From NCBI GenBank assembly GCA_001709035.1, contig LVKA01000011.1, positions 1 through 64,000 on the forward strand: 64,000 nt of DNA, given 5' to 3'. Positions 51,016 through 60,702 of this stretch are shown one piece after another. Position numbers and translations under genes: made by a program. Each line of letters opens with the position of its first letter. Positions within the stretch are counted from its first letter, which is position 1. The notes beneath the pieces were generated by a model that had not been told where the DNA came from, did no database searches, and saw only the letters and a list, made by a program, of their open reading frames with translations. This DNA is from Candidatus Thiodiazotropha endoloripes (lineage in GTDB: Bacteria > Pseudomonadota > Gammaproteobacteria > Chromatiales > Chromatiaceae).

Positions 51016-53367
51016 CTACCCCAGATAGGTACTGAATACCAATTTGAGGTGTTCCGTATCCACGGGTTTAGCAAGTATCTCGTTGGCACCGGCATCCAGG
51101 CTTTTACTGCGGTCTTGTGCCGCATTCTTGGCGCTGAGAACGATGATACCCAATTCAGTCAGTCCCATCTTCTCACGGATATGTCTGATCGTATCATAGC
51201 CATCCAGTTCAGGCATCATGATGTCCATCAAAATCAGGCTGAAATCCTGTTCTTCATTGAGCGTTTCAATCGCCTCCTGGCCATCCCCGGCAGCCACCAC
51301 CTCGAATCCCCAGGACTCCAGTTGCGGGGTCAGCGCCAGCAGACTCTGCAGGTCGTCGTCGACCACCAGGATGCGGTGACCGAGAAACGGGGCGGATGTT
51401 TTATCGGCGATCGGCTGGATGCTGGGAGTCGGTTTCGATCTGCGCACCAGATCCGTCTCTTCGCTGGCTTCGTAGTGCTCGACTTGAGAGCTGGGGTGCG
51501 CTTCGTAATCGAATGCCGTTGGCAGGCAGAGGGTAAATCTGGAGCCTTGGCCCTCGTCACTCTGCAGGGTTATCTCGCCGCCCAGAAGTCTCGCCAATTC
51601 CCGGCTGATACTCAATCCCAGTCCACTGCCCCCGTACTGTCTGTTGGTGGAGCCGTCGGCTTGTTTGAACGCTTCAAAGATCAGCTCCTGTTTGTCGCTG
51701 GCGATACCGATGCCGCTGTCCTCCACGGTCAGGCAGATGGGTTGCCGGTCCGAGTCCTGATTGAGCCGGGCGCTCAGGGTGGCGCCACCGATATGGGTGA
51801 ATTTCAAGGCGTTGGAGAGAAAATTCTTCAGGATCTGGCGTACTTTTTCCTGGTCAGAGAGGAAGTTTTCGGGCAGTTGATCATCGATCTCCAGCTTGAG
51901 AAAGAGCCCATGATCATCAAACTGGGGCTTTACCAGATCGATCAGGTCATCCAGCAGCGCACGCAGGGAGATCTGCTGGACGGTGAAGCTGGCGCGTCCG
52001 GCCTCGATTCTGGAGAGGTCGAGGATATTGTCGATCAGTGTGCGTAGATCCTGGCCCGCCTCATGGATCACTTGCAGCTGTTTCTGTTGCTCCTTGCTCA
52101 GCTGTTCATTGGTCTCGTTGAGCATCTTGGAGAGCAGCAGGATTGAATTGAGGGGGGTTCTCAGTTCATGGCTCACATTAGCAAGAAACTGTGACTTGTA
52201 GCGATTCGACTCCTCCAGTTGTTGAGCGTGTTGTCGCTGCTGTCGTGCCTGCTGGGCATGGGTTTCCGCCAGTTCCGTCAGTTGCTGGCCCAGCTGTTTG
52301 ATCTCACTGGAGCCGCGCCAATCGAAGCGCACCGCATCGTCCTGCCTGAGCACCCGCTCCATACCGTCTCTCAGTCGTTCGCCAAACTGTTCGCCTCGCA
52401 AGGCTATCCAACGTGCCACCAGGAGTAGTATGACCAGTGCAACCAGTACGATAGTCATCACTCTGGCGACCAGGACATTGCGGAATTTATCCATCGGAGA
52501 GGGGTCGACAGGGCGACCGACCCAGAGGGGGCCTGAGCCCTCAGTGGTGAAGAGCGGCACCCAGATGACCTGCCGTCCCCGGCCCTCCCAGAGAGTCAGG
52601 TTGCCCTCTTCGAACTGGCTTTGCAGGCCACTGAAGTCTTCAAACGCCTGTGCCTTGTCGATTCCCCTGAGGCGTTGTTCAAGGTAGTTGCCGTCATTGG
52701 TTACCCACAAGGTGTTGCGGTAGGCCCTTGCCATGCCTCCCACATCGATATTGATCACCACCGCACCGAGCGTGGTCACACGATCATTACTGTCAGGACC
52801 GAGAATCGGGCTGATCATACGCAGGGTCATGAAGCGGCGGGGGTCGAGATGGGCGACATTGGGGTTGAGACTGATCTTACTTGCCGCGACCCGGCCAAAC
52901 TCCTGATTGACATTGCTCTTGAAGAAGCTCTCCGAGGGCATGTCGGGTTTTTTGATGGTCGGTTCCCATTGGCGGGTGCGATGGTTCAGTTCCAACCAGT
53001 AACGGGGATTGCCCCGCAGGTCGAGAAACAGAATCTGAAAGATGTCCTGGTGATCCTGCAGGATCCGGTTGATCCACTCGGTGTAGCGCACCCGTGCCAC
53101 GTCGATCTTGCCGTTATCCCCATCCTGCTGCTGTCCGAGGATCAGGCCGGGCTCCGGCAGTTTGGCCAGCAGGCGCAGCATTTCGTTTCGACTGGCCAGA
53201 TGTTCATCCAGGTCGCGAAAGTCAGCTCTGAGATTCTGCAGATAGGCTTTGTGGTAAAAGAATTCAAGTCTTTCGAGTACAAACGGCAGGTTGGTGAGCA
53301 CCATGGCGGTTAATGGAGCAAAACCGAACAGAAACAGGGCAATCAGAATCTTGGTTCGGAGTTTCAC
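51016..53367 (-). CDS. membrane hybrid sensor histidine kinase (783 aa)
   Basis: TM1 (about 8-26), large periplasmic sensor (to about 295), TM2 (about 300-320), then HisKA with phosphoacceptor His in FLANVSHELRTPLNSIL. HATPase with ARLLGGEITLQSDEGQGSRF and a C-terminal receiver (Asp in ILMDIMMPELDG) follow. It can autophosphorylate and pass phosphate to its own receiver and probably to the REC-PAS protein encoded 73 nt downstream. The signal is unknown. Confidence 0.92.
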   Translation of the reverse strand: MKLRTKILIALFLFGFAPLTAMVLTNLPFVLERLEFFYHKAYLQNLRADFRDLDEHLASRNEMLRLLAKLPEPGLILGQQQDGDNGKIDVARVRYTEWINRILQDHQDIFQILFLDLRGNPRYWLELNHRTRQWEPTIKKPDMPSESFFKSNVNQEFGRVAASKISLNPNVAHLDPRRFMTLRMISPILGPDSNDRVTTLGAVVINIDVGGMARAYRNTLWVTNDGNYLEQRLRGIDKAQAFEDFSGLQSQFEEGNLTLWEGRGRQVIWVPLFTTEGSGPLWVGRPVDPSPMDKFRNVLVARVMTIVLVALVILLLVARWIALRGEQFGERLRDGMERVLRQDDAVRFDWRGSSEIKQLGQQLTELAETHAQQARQQRQHAQQLEESNRYKSQFLANVSHELRTPLNSILLLSKMLNETNEQLSKEQQKQLQVIHEAGQDLRTLIDNILDLSRIEAGRASFTVQQISLRALLDDLIDLVKPQFDDHGLFLKLEIDDQLPENFLSDQEKVRQILKNFLSNALKFTHIGGATLSARLNQDSDRQPICLTVEDSGIGIASDKQELIFEAFKQADGSTNRQYGGSGLGLSISRELARLLGGEITLQSDEGQGSRFTLCLPTAFDYEAHPSSQVEHYEASEETDLVRRSKPTPSIQPIADKTSAPFLGHRILVVDDDLQSLLALTPQLESWGFEVVAAGDGQEAIETLNEEQDFSLILMDIMMPELDGYDTIRHIREKMGLTELGIIVLSAKNAAQDRSKSLDAGANEILAKPVDTEHLKLVFSTYLG

Positions 53368-53419
53368 TGGCTATCAACCGCCTTGCTGCTTGGATCCAAT
53401 GGGTGCTTTATACAATGGT

Positions 53420-53887
53420 TTAGGTGATTTCCCTAATCAGGTCAATAACTTGTGCGGCGTGGCCTTTGGGTTTTACATCGTACAGGGAGTGCCGGATGAT
53501 CCCCTGCTTATCGATAATGAAGGTGGAGCGCAGTATTCCCATGCGCTTTTCGCCGTTTTTCTCTTTCTCCCGCCATACGTCGTAGGCCTTGCAAACTTCA
53601 CCCTCGGTATCCGCCAGAAGCTGGACCGTAAGGCCATGTTTGTCACGAAAGGCAGCATGACTGACACAGTTGTCCCGGCTGATTCCGATCACCTGAGTGT
53701 TAAGTTCGGTAAACTCATCCGTTAAATCAGATAATTCAACAGCCTCGATGGTACAACCTGTGGTGTCATCCTTGGGATAGAAGTAGATCACCAGATTCTG
53801 TTCTCCGAGAAATTGATCGGAGCGGATGATATGCATGTCCGAATCGGGTAACTCAAAGGATGGCGCTTGATCTCCAGGGTTGAGCAT
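53420..53887 (-). CDS. bcp: peroxiredoxin, Bcp/PrxQ type (155 aa)
   Basis: Thiol peroxidase of the AhpC/TSA family that reduces peroxides. Peroxidatic Cys45 lies in DTTGCTIEA. The PrxQ resolving Cys five residues later is Val here (GCTIEAVEL), but two other Cys occur further on (SRDNCVSH, GEVCKAYD). Start set at the ATG behind AGGAG and 5 nt; an upstream in-frame ATG lacks support. Confidence 0.9.
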   Translation of the reverse strand: MLNPGDQAPSFELPDSDMHIIRSDQFLGEQNLVIYFYPKDDTTGCTIEAVELSDLTDEFTELNTQVIGISRDNCVSHAAFRDKHGLTVQLLADTEGEVCKAYDVWREKEKNGEKRMGILRSTFIIDKQGIIRHSLYDVKPKGHAAQVIDLIREIT

Positions 53888-54284
53888 TGTGTCTCCTAGA
53901 TGCTTATTTTCATTGTGTTTTTTGGTCATTTTTTAGCTGTAGAGAGAAACCTTCAGTGCCTTTTTGTTGAGTGGCGGCCCAGTCGGTCAAAGCCCACAGC
54001 TGTCACTACGCAAGATAGATGACTTGAACGAGTTCGGTCAACCATCCATTGAGCTATTTTTTTGCGCGGTTTTTCCCTGACGTGGAGCTTGCCTGTATCG
54101 CCTGAATTGAGTTGCAAGAGTAGGAATATGATCTGATTGGTTGCATAATGTAATTACCATATTTGAGATCTCTTCTGCCATGGACACCGGAAAATGAATC
54201 TTGTCCTCTGGTGACGGCGTTTTTTCAGTGGCTGGTTGCCTCTCAAGCAGGAAAGCAAAGAAACAACATGAAGGCCAAATAGAT
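53888..54284. other. intergenic region between bcp and the AAA ATPase gene
   Basis: No gene I can support. An open frame runs in from 54201 in phase with the ATPase but does not look like part of that family. Promoters for both divergent genes are expected here. Confidence 0.35.
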
Positions 54285-55367
54285 ATGTACGATGATTTTT
54301 ACAAACTGGAGGGAAAACCCTTCCAGCTGACTCCGGATCACAAGTTTTTCTTCAATAGTAAGGGTCATAACCGTGCCATGGCCTACTTGCGCTATGGCCT
54401 GGAGCAGGGTGAGGGTTTCATCGTCATCACCGGTGGGATCGGAACAGGCAAGACGACCCTGGTACGCAATCTATTCGATGAGCTGAGTAGCATGAATGTC
54501 ATGGCGGCTCAATTGGTCACTACTCAGGTTGACCCGGAAGATATGCTCAGGATGGTATGTGCCTCTTTCGGTCTGGCCCACGAAGGTCTCAACAAGGCAA
54601 CCCTGCTGCATAATCTCGAAGCCATTGCCCGTGCCCGACACGCGGAAGGCAAGCAGATGCTGCTGGTGGTGGATGAGGCCCAGAACCTGCCCGCCAGGTC
54701 TGTTGAAGAACTGCGTATGCTGTCCAATTTCCAGGTCAACAACAGGGCCTTGGTGCAGACCTTTCTGCTCGGTCAGGAGGAGTTTAAGCGAACCCTGCAG
54801 AGTCCGGGTATGGAACAGGTCCGACAACGGATTATCGCCTCCTATCATCTGGATCCACTGAGTGTGGAAGAGACTGAAAAGTATATCGTGCATCGTCTGC
54901 AGCTGGTGGGCTGGCAGCAGGATCCAAGCTTCGCTGACGGGGTGTTCAAGATGATTTTTGAATTCACCGGCGGTGTGCCCCGGCGTATCAATGCGATGTG
55001 TGACCGACTGATGCTGTTCGGTTGTCTGGAAGAGATGCATGAGTTGGACAAAGATGCTGTACTCTCGGTGATGCATGAGCTGGAGCAGGAGGTCAGCTTC
55101 AATCCGCCGGTCGATGAGAAGCAGCAGGGTCCCCAGCTGGCATCAGTATCACCACTGCATCCCGGCGCGGCAGGCAGCAACAATCAAGCGGTTGCGTCGC
55201 AGCAGGCTGCACAGCCGATGGCCGATGCAGAAGAGCTCATCTATCGTATTCAGGATCTGGAAAAGGAGCTCAGTACTCTGAAGAAGACCCTGCGAAATGA
55301 ACAGAAATTGCTGCGCAAGGCGATACTACTGCAGATGGATCTGGATGAATATGACGATCTCGACTGA
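54285..55367 (+). CDS. AAA ATPase, XrtA/PEP-CTERM system-associated (ExeA-like) (360 aa)
   Basis: Cytoplasmic ATPase of the ExeA/AAA_22 class. The start MYDDFYKLEGKPFQLTPDHK is the family hallmark. Walker A GGIGTGKTT (Lys56), Walker B LLVVDEAQNL and the sensor region TGGVPRRINAMCDRLMLF follow. Close in pattern to the ATPase encoded with XrtA exosortase/exopolysaccharide loci. The C-terminal 80 residues are a linker and coiled coil. It is not flanked by exopolysaccharide genes here. The ATG is chosen by family alignment. Confidence 0.85.
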   Translation: MYDDFYKLEGKPFQLTPDHKFFFNSKGHNRAMAYLRYGLEQGEGFIVITGGIGTGKTTLVRNLFDELSSMNVMAAQLVTTQVDPEDMLRMVCASFGLAHEGLNKATLLHNLEAIARARHAEGKQMLLVVDEAQNLPARSVEELRMLSNFQVNNRALVQTFLLGQEEFKRTLQSPGMEQVRQRIIASYHLDPLSVEETEKYIVHRLQLVGWQQDPSFADGVFKMIFEFTGGVPRRINAMCDRLMLFGCLEEMHELDKDAVLSVMHELEQEVSFNPPVDEKQQGPQLASVSPLHPGAAGSNNQAVASQQAAQPMADAEELIYRIQDLEKELSTLKKTLRNEQKLLRKAILLQMDLDEYDDLD

Positions 55368-55526
55368 GAGTGATTGAAGCAACATCCGATACGTTGATCC
55401 TCAGCCGCTGAGTGTCTCACTTCTTCTTCACACAGATAGCCACTTCAAGCTTGCACTGACGGCGATTGGCAAGGGATCCCTTGTGGCCGGACACCCAGGG
55501 GTGCCTTTTTATCTGCCGGGTCGGGA

Positions 55527-55751
55527 TCAGTCGAGCGCCGGGCCGATGATGGCCTCAACCGTTTCAAATCCTCGTGCCTCCAGCGCTTCGGCGATCTCCT
55601 CCCAATCGTAGTCGGCATTGCTCTCCTCCGCGTGGGCGATGATGCCTGTGGCAAATCGATAGGCTTCATTACGATCCAGATCGTGGGGAACCTTGACCAG
55701 GCGAATCTGTTCGGGTCTTGAGCTTGGCAATACCATATAGGTCTCATTCAT
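55527..55751 (-). CDS. small hypothetical protein (74 aa)
   Basis: Acidic protein with a beta-strand-like start (MNETYMVLPSSRPEQIRLVK) and a helical end (DYDWEEIAEALEARGFE). No family recognised. It has normal-looking codon use, no signal peptide, and lies alone between convergent and divergent larger genes. Confidence 0.6.
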   Translation of the reverse strand: MNETYMVLPSSRPEQIRLVKVPHDLDRNEAYRFATGIIAHAEESNADYDWEEIAEALEARGFETVEAIIGPALD

Positions 55752-55845
55752 CAGTATGCTGCCTCATATTCTGCGGGGTGATGCTATCCTACTATACCCC
55801 AAATGGTCGCTCCGACTGAACATGGCCCATTCAGGTGCCGGATTA

Positions 55846-55883
55846 CTAGGGCCTGTCAACACGAATCCAATACGCCCTGTTGT
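55846..55883 (+). repeat. dispersed repeat, copy B
   Basis: CTAGGGCCTGTCAACACGAA followed by TCCAATACGCCCTGTTGTG matches minus-strand copy A at 37308-37345 at about 33 of 38 positions. It sits between the small hypothetical gene and the 3' end of the large GGDEF-EAL gene. Confidence 0.7.
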
Positions 55884-55951
55884 GCCTGAAAAAGTGCCAA
55901 TCAAGGCGCGAGGAGTGCAGTTTGGGCGTGGATTCCGCTAGGCGATCGCTT

Positions 55952-58900
55952 TCAATGGCCGGTTGATACTTCAACCAGTTGTTTATAGTGGTTTGAAGAG
56001 AGCAGTTCAGTGATCACCAGCGGCGGCTGGGGTCTGGAGAATAGATGGCCCTGACCTTCGTCACAGCCGATCTCACAGAGAAAGTGAAGCTGTCTGTGGT
56101 TTTCCACACCCTCCGCCAGAATGTTCAAACCCAGACTTTTACCCATCGCGATCACTGTACAGATGATGCTGCGGTCCTGTTCATCATGCTCAATATTCTG
56201 GATGAATGACTGGTCGATCTTCAGGGTTGTGACCGGCAGGCGTTTGAGGCGATAGAGAGAGGAGACGCCAGTGCCGAAATCATCGATCGAGAGGGTGAAC
56301 CCGAGGTCCACCAGTTGATCCCAGAAAGGATCATCGAAGGGCTTTTCCAGCAGACCGCTTTCGGCAATTTCAAGTTCGATTTTGTGTGGGCTGACGCCGC
56401 TCATTTCAACGGTGCGACAGATCTGATCATAGGCGTCACTGCTGTTGAAGGTGTGGGTGTCGATATTGATTGCCATGCGACCGGGGTTCAGACCCTGATC
56501 CAGCCAGGAGTGCATCTGACTGCAGGCTTCATTGATCACCCAGTGGGTGATCTCCCGCATCACGCCCGCATCGTGGGCAACACTGAGAAACTCACCTGCG
56601 GACAATAGTCCACGCTGCGGATGTTGCCAGTAGAGCAGGGCTTCGAAGCCGGTCGTCTCACCTGAGTAGAGGTCGACCTTGGGTTGATAACGCAGCAGAA
56701 ATTCGTCATTCATCAGTGCGGTGTGGAGGTCGATTTCGAGTTTGAAACGATTTTCCTCTTTTTTCGCCATCGCCTTGGTGAAGTAGTGATAGCCGTTTCG
56801 TCCCTCACGTTTGGCCATATACATGGCTGCATCGGCATTTTTTAACAGGGTAGTGGTGTCATTGCCGTCATCCGGATAGATGGCGATGCCGATGCTGGTG
56901 GTGATATGCAGCGTGTGAGGTTCCAGATTGATCGGCTGGCTCAGCAGACTGATGATTTTTCGAGCGACTCTGGCCGGTGCGTCATCCTGGTGAATGTCTT
57001 CCAACAAGACGATGAACTCATCACCGCCGAGACGTGCCACTTCATCATTGTTGCGCACTGCCTGGTTGAGTCGCTCGGCGCTTATCTGCAGAACCTTGTC
57101 CCCCATGTCATGGCCCAGGGTGTCATTGATTTTTTTGAAACGATCCAGGTCGAGATAGAGCAGGGCGCATTGGGTGTTGCGGCGTTCGGTGTGTGCCAAG
57201 GCATGATCGAACATCTCCAGGAAGGCGGCACGATTATGCAGCTGGGTAAGTGGATCGGTATAGGCCAGATTGTGCAACGCCATCTCATGTTGGCGCTTCT
57301 CCGTCACATCACTGAAGGTTGCCACATAGGAGTTGATACTGCCCGCTTTTCCCAGAACGCTGGTGATGCGTAACAACTCCGGATAGATCTGCCCGTTTTT
57401 GCGGCGATTCCAGATCTCTCCTTCCCAATGACCATCAAGAATGAGTCGGTCCCACATCTCCTCATAAAAAAGGTCATCATGCTGACCTGACTTGAGGATG
57501 TTGGGCCGCTTGCCGAGAACCTCCTCTTCCTGGTAACCCGTGATCTGGCTGAACGCTTTATTGACGGCTTCGATCTTTGCATCGGCATCAGTGACCATTA
57601 CCCCTTCCGCCAGAGAGTTCAAGGCGATATCGCTGCGGTATTGTCTGCGCTTGGTTTCATGTTCCCGGGTAATGTCGCGAAACAGCACCACAGATCCGGT
57701 TAGGCTACCGTTTGTCCAGGTCGGCGAGCAGACGATACTGGTGCGGATGGTTCTGCCGTCGTGGCATTTGAAGTGTAACTCTTCACTGTTACAGTGATCG
57801 CCGCTGAGATTGTGCTGCAGAATTACACAGGGTTGATTCGCCAGCGATTTGCCTTGCTCGTTGCAATGGAACAGCTGATGGGCGTTCTGCCCAAGCAGCT
57901 GATGCTTTTTATACTTTAGAATGGCACAGGCTTTGGGATTGACGTAGTTGATGTTGCCCCTGGTGTCGGTTACGTACATCCCCTCCGCCATATGGTCGGA
58001 AATTGTCTGCAGTCGTTTGTTGGTCTGTAACCAATGGTTGAAGGCGTAGAGTGCAAGGGATGTGAGTATGATGCCGATCAATAAAAGGGTCAGGTGTTTG
58101 CTGCGGAGGTTGCGCAGTTCAGTAACGGCGGAGTAACTGAGAATATAGCCGCTAGCCATCTGCCGGTTGTCCCAAAGCGCCTGCAGGCTGACGATGAAAC
58201 ACTCATCGGCTTTAATGCAGACCTCCTCGGTGAAATCCTGATTCTGATCCAGTGCAAGATGGAGTGGTGCGTTCGTCTCCAGCTGAGTCTCGATTTTGTT
58301 CAGTGAGCTGAGCTGGTCATGATTCTGCCTTGTCACTTCGAGCAGCAGACTGGGATTGATTCTTGTTGTCCGATAGCGTGGATACAGCTGGGGATTGGTT
58401 ACCGTTTCATACAGATCCTGTTTTAAAACCAGCAGGAAATGGGTGTCACGCATAGTGCTCAATTGGTTGAGAGTTTTGCGAATCGCTTCGAAGGCGACTC
58501 CGAAATCGATGATCCCCACCATCCGATCCTGATGTATGATCGGAAAGGCGAATCTGTGGCTTGGATTGGCTGGATCATATTCGAGCATTCCGCCCTGGGG
58601 GAATCCATTCAATACCCCCTGCAACATCGGACGATGCTCAATAACCTTGTCGCCAAATTTCCCGGGTTGATCGAAACGTAGAAAGACCCGACCGTCTGGG
58701 AGTATGAATTGCAGGCCATGGATACCCTCTTGCTGCAGGTGTTCATAGCTTGTGATGAAGCGCTGAAAGAGACGGCTGCGTAACTCGCTCTGTTGTTTGT
58801 CGTCGCTGCTTGCCGCCGCCGCCAGCAGGGACGCTGTCGGTGGCTGATTGAACCGATCTTTATAGAAAACTTCGATAATCCGCCGATAGCTTTTCAGAGC

Positions 58901-59062
58901 GGTGGTAACGGCTGTCTGCCGGGTTGCCTCGGCCCGCTCAAGCTGATGATCGATCTCCCGCCAATAGTCAAAAAGCAGCAGACTGGCCTCCGCACCAATC
59001 AGGAAGATCAAAGCCGCTATGAATTTAACGGAATTCAATCTGCCTCTCCTGGTAAGCGTCAA
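55952..59062 (-). CDS. membrane dual-PAS GGDEF-EAL protein (1036 aa)
   Basis: Large cyclic di-GMP signalling protein. TM1 (about 12-30), periplasmic CACHE-like sensor (about 35-325), TM2 (about 328-348), two PAS domains (about 350-475 and 480-600). GGDEF follows (about 610-775) with RxxD (RNND) five residues before GGDEF, then EAL (about 785-1030). The EAL motif reads EALLYW rather than EALLRW; NID, DDFGTG and LKIDQSF are kept, so phosphodiesterase activity is likely but may be altered. Single gene with a long upstream region. Confidence 0.92.
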   Translation of the reverse strand: MTLTRRGRLNSVKFIAALIFLIGAEASLLLFDYWREIDHQLERAEATRQTAVTTALKSYRRIIEVFYKDRFNQPPTASLLAAAASSDDKQQSELRSRLFQRFITSYEHLQQEGIHGLQFILPDGRVFLRFDQPGKFGDKVIEHRPMLQGVLNGFPQGGMLEYDPANPSHRFAFPIIHQDRMVGIIDFGVAFEAIRKTLNQLSTMRDTHFLLVLKQDLYETVTNPQLYPRYRTTRINPSLLLEVTRQNHDQLSSLNKIETQLETNAPLHLALDQNQDFTEEVCIKADECFIVSLQALWDNRQMASGYILSYSAVTELRNLRSKHLTLLLIGIILTSLALYAFNHWLQTNKRLQTISDHMAEGMYVTDTRGNINYVNPKACAILKYKKHQLLGQNAHQLFHCNEQGKSLANQPCVILQHNLSGDHCNSEELHFKCHDGRTIRTSIVCSPTWTNGSLTGSVVLFRDITREHETKRRQYRSDIALNSLAEGVMVTDADAKIEAVNKAFSQITGYQEEEVLGKRPNILKSGQHDDLFYEEMWDRLILDGHWEGEIWNRRKNGQIYPELLRITSVLGKAGSINSYVATFSDVTEKRQHEMALHNLAYTDPLTQLHNRAAFLEMFDHALAHTERRNTQCALLYLDLDRFKKINDTLGHDMGDKVLQISAERLNQAVRNNDEVARLGGDEFIVLLEDIHQDDAPARVARKIISLLSQPINLEPHTLHITTSIGIAIYPDDGNDTTTLLKNADAAMYMAKREGRNGYHYFTKAMAKKEENRFKLEIDLHTALMNDEFLLRYQPKVDLYSGETTGFEALLYWQHPQRGLLSAGEFLSVAHDAGVMREITHWVINEACSQMHSWLDQGLNPGRMAINIDTHTFNSSDAYDQICRTVEMSGVSPHKIELEIAESGLLEKPFDDPFWDQLVDLGFTLSIDDFGTGVSSLYRLKRLPVTTLKIDQSFIQNIEHDEQDRSIICTVIAMGKSLGLNILAEGVENHRQLHFLCEIGCDEGQGHLFSRPQPPLVITELLSSNHYKQLVEVSTGH

Positions 59063-59449
59063 CAGACGCCGGCTGCAGGTCAGTGAAAAAGCAGTAGTGT
59101 GCCGCCATCAATAAGCGGAAGGTATGGGTCTGTTGCGATCGATATTCGATGTGGGATCTGCTGATCGTAGGCTTTCGATCTGCCCACGACTGATGCAGAA
59201 TGACTGGTATGAGTTCCAACACGAGAGTCCTCTTCTCTTTCCCTTTGGATTTCTATTAATGACCGATCAGTAGGCCTTCCATAAATCCCTTAAACTATTG
59301 TAGGTTATTATCTGTAGTCGTTGCAGTGTTATCTGGCTAATGGCTAACACTTTTTTATACCCGTTTCGGGGATTTTCAACTGAGTGGCAATCACCCCCCT
59401 CCGCTTGAGGGGGTCTGAATGAGCGTTGCCACTCAACCTGCAGGCTGAA
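59063..59449. other. intergenic region with nested hairpins
   Basis: Outer arms TGAGTGGCAA (59381-59390) and TTGCCACTCA (59426-59435) enclose an inner CCCCCTC / GAGGGGG stem (about 59395-59413). Lying just after the pilU stop on the minus strand, the structure may act as a terminator or REP-like block, though no T-run is present. Nothing else is visible. Confidence 0.45.
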
Positions 59450-60559
59450 TCAGAACTGGTCCTCGGCAACGCCTAAACCGCCAGGTGCTGCCACGCCATT
59501 GGTATCTGAGAGTCTGATCTTCAGTGACAGGTTGTTGCGGGAGTCTGCATGCGCCAAAGCCTCTTCCAGAGTGATTTTGCCCTCCTGGTAGAGTTTGTAG
59601 AGGGATTGGTCGAAGGTCTGCATACCCCGTTCGTTACCCTGTTCCATCACCTCTTTGATGGTATGGATGTCGCCTTTCTGGATCAGTTCGGAGATATAGG
59701 AGGTCAACAACAGTATCTCAACGGCAGGCAGTCGTTGGCCATTTTTGCCTTTCACCAGTCGTTGTGAAACGACCGCTCTCAGATTCAGCGAAAGATCCAT
59801 GTAGAGCTGCTGGTGGGCCGTGTCCGGGAAGAAGTTGATGATCCGGTCCAATGCCTGGTTGGCATTGTTGGCGTGCAGGGTTGAGAGACAGAGGTGTCCT
59901 GTTTCCGCATAGGCAATGGCATGCTGCATGGTGAACATTTCCCGGATTTCACCAATTTGAATCACATCCGGCGCCTCACGCATGGCATTCTTCAGTGCAT
60001 TCTCATAGGAGAGGGTATCGAGTCCGACTTCCCGCTGGTCGACAACCGACTTTTTGTGGGTGTAGAGATACTCGATCGGATCCTCGATGGTCAGAATGTG
60101 GCCGGTGCGGTTCTGGTTGCGATGTTCAATCATCGCTGCGAGGGTGGTCGATTTACCCGATCCGGTGGCACCAACGACCAGGATCAGCCCCCGGGGCTCC
60201 ATAATGAGATCCTTCAGAATGATCGGCAGATTGAGTTTTTCAACCGGAGGAATAACGCCTTTGATGTAGCGAATGACCATCGCTGCATCGCCTCGCTGGC
60301 GATAGACATTGACCCGGAATCGACCCAGTGCATTGACCGAAATGGCAAGATTGCACTCATAAGTGGCCTCGAACTCCTTGATCTGATCATCACTCATGAT
60401 GCCATAGGCGAGTTTTCTCACCTGACCTGACTGGAGCGGGGCCGTGCCTACCGGTCGTGTCTCACCTTCTGCCTTCAGATTGGGCGGGGCGCCTGTACTG
60501 AAAAATAGGTCTGATCCATTTTTTTGCACCATCAGTTTCAGATAGGGCACGATATCCAT
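59450..60559 (-). CDS. pilU: type IV pilus retraction ATPase, PilU type (369 aa)
   Basis: Hexameric GspE/PilT-family ATPase that helps retract type IV pili. Walker A GATGSGKST (about 131-139), Asp-box LTIEDPIEYL and AIAYAETGHLCLSTLHANNA (Walker B/His box) are intact. The C-terminal extension (ISELIQKGDIHTIKEVMEQG to the end) and length fit PilU better than PilT. No pilT is adjacent in the window. Confidence 0.9.
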   Translation of the reverse strand: MDIVPYLKLMVQKNGSDLFFSTGAPPNLKAEGETRPVGTAPLQSGQVRKLAYGIMSDDQIKEFEATYECNLAISVNALGRFRVNVYRQRGDAAMVIRYIKGVIPPVEKLNLPIILKDLIMEPRGLILVVGATGSGKSTTLAAMIEHRNQNRTGHILTIEDPIEYLYTHKKSVVDQREVGLDTLSYENALKNAMREAPDVIQIGEIREMFTMQHAIAYAETGHLCLSTLHANNANQALDRIINFFPDTAHQQLYMDLSLNLRAVVSQRLVKGKNGQRLPAVEILLLTSYISELIQKGDIHTIKEVMEQGNERGMQTFDQSLYKLYQEGKITLEEALAHADSRNNLSLKIRLSDTNGVAAPGGLGVAEDQF

Positions 60560-60702
60560 ACAGTTCTCCTCCTGGGCGGATGGACATGTACACTTGTCCT
60601 TCGCTGGAATTGTTAAGTAGCAGATTCCATATCGGCAGATCCTCTCAGGAATGTAGCTAATTTTTTGTAAAATGATTAAAACACTCGAATATAGGAGGGT
60701 TA

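Noticed and set aside
50860-52047. 395-codon plus-strand frame
   Set aside because: Antisense to the hybrid histidine kinase and the 5' end of the response-regulator gene.
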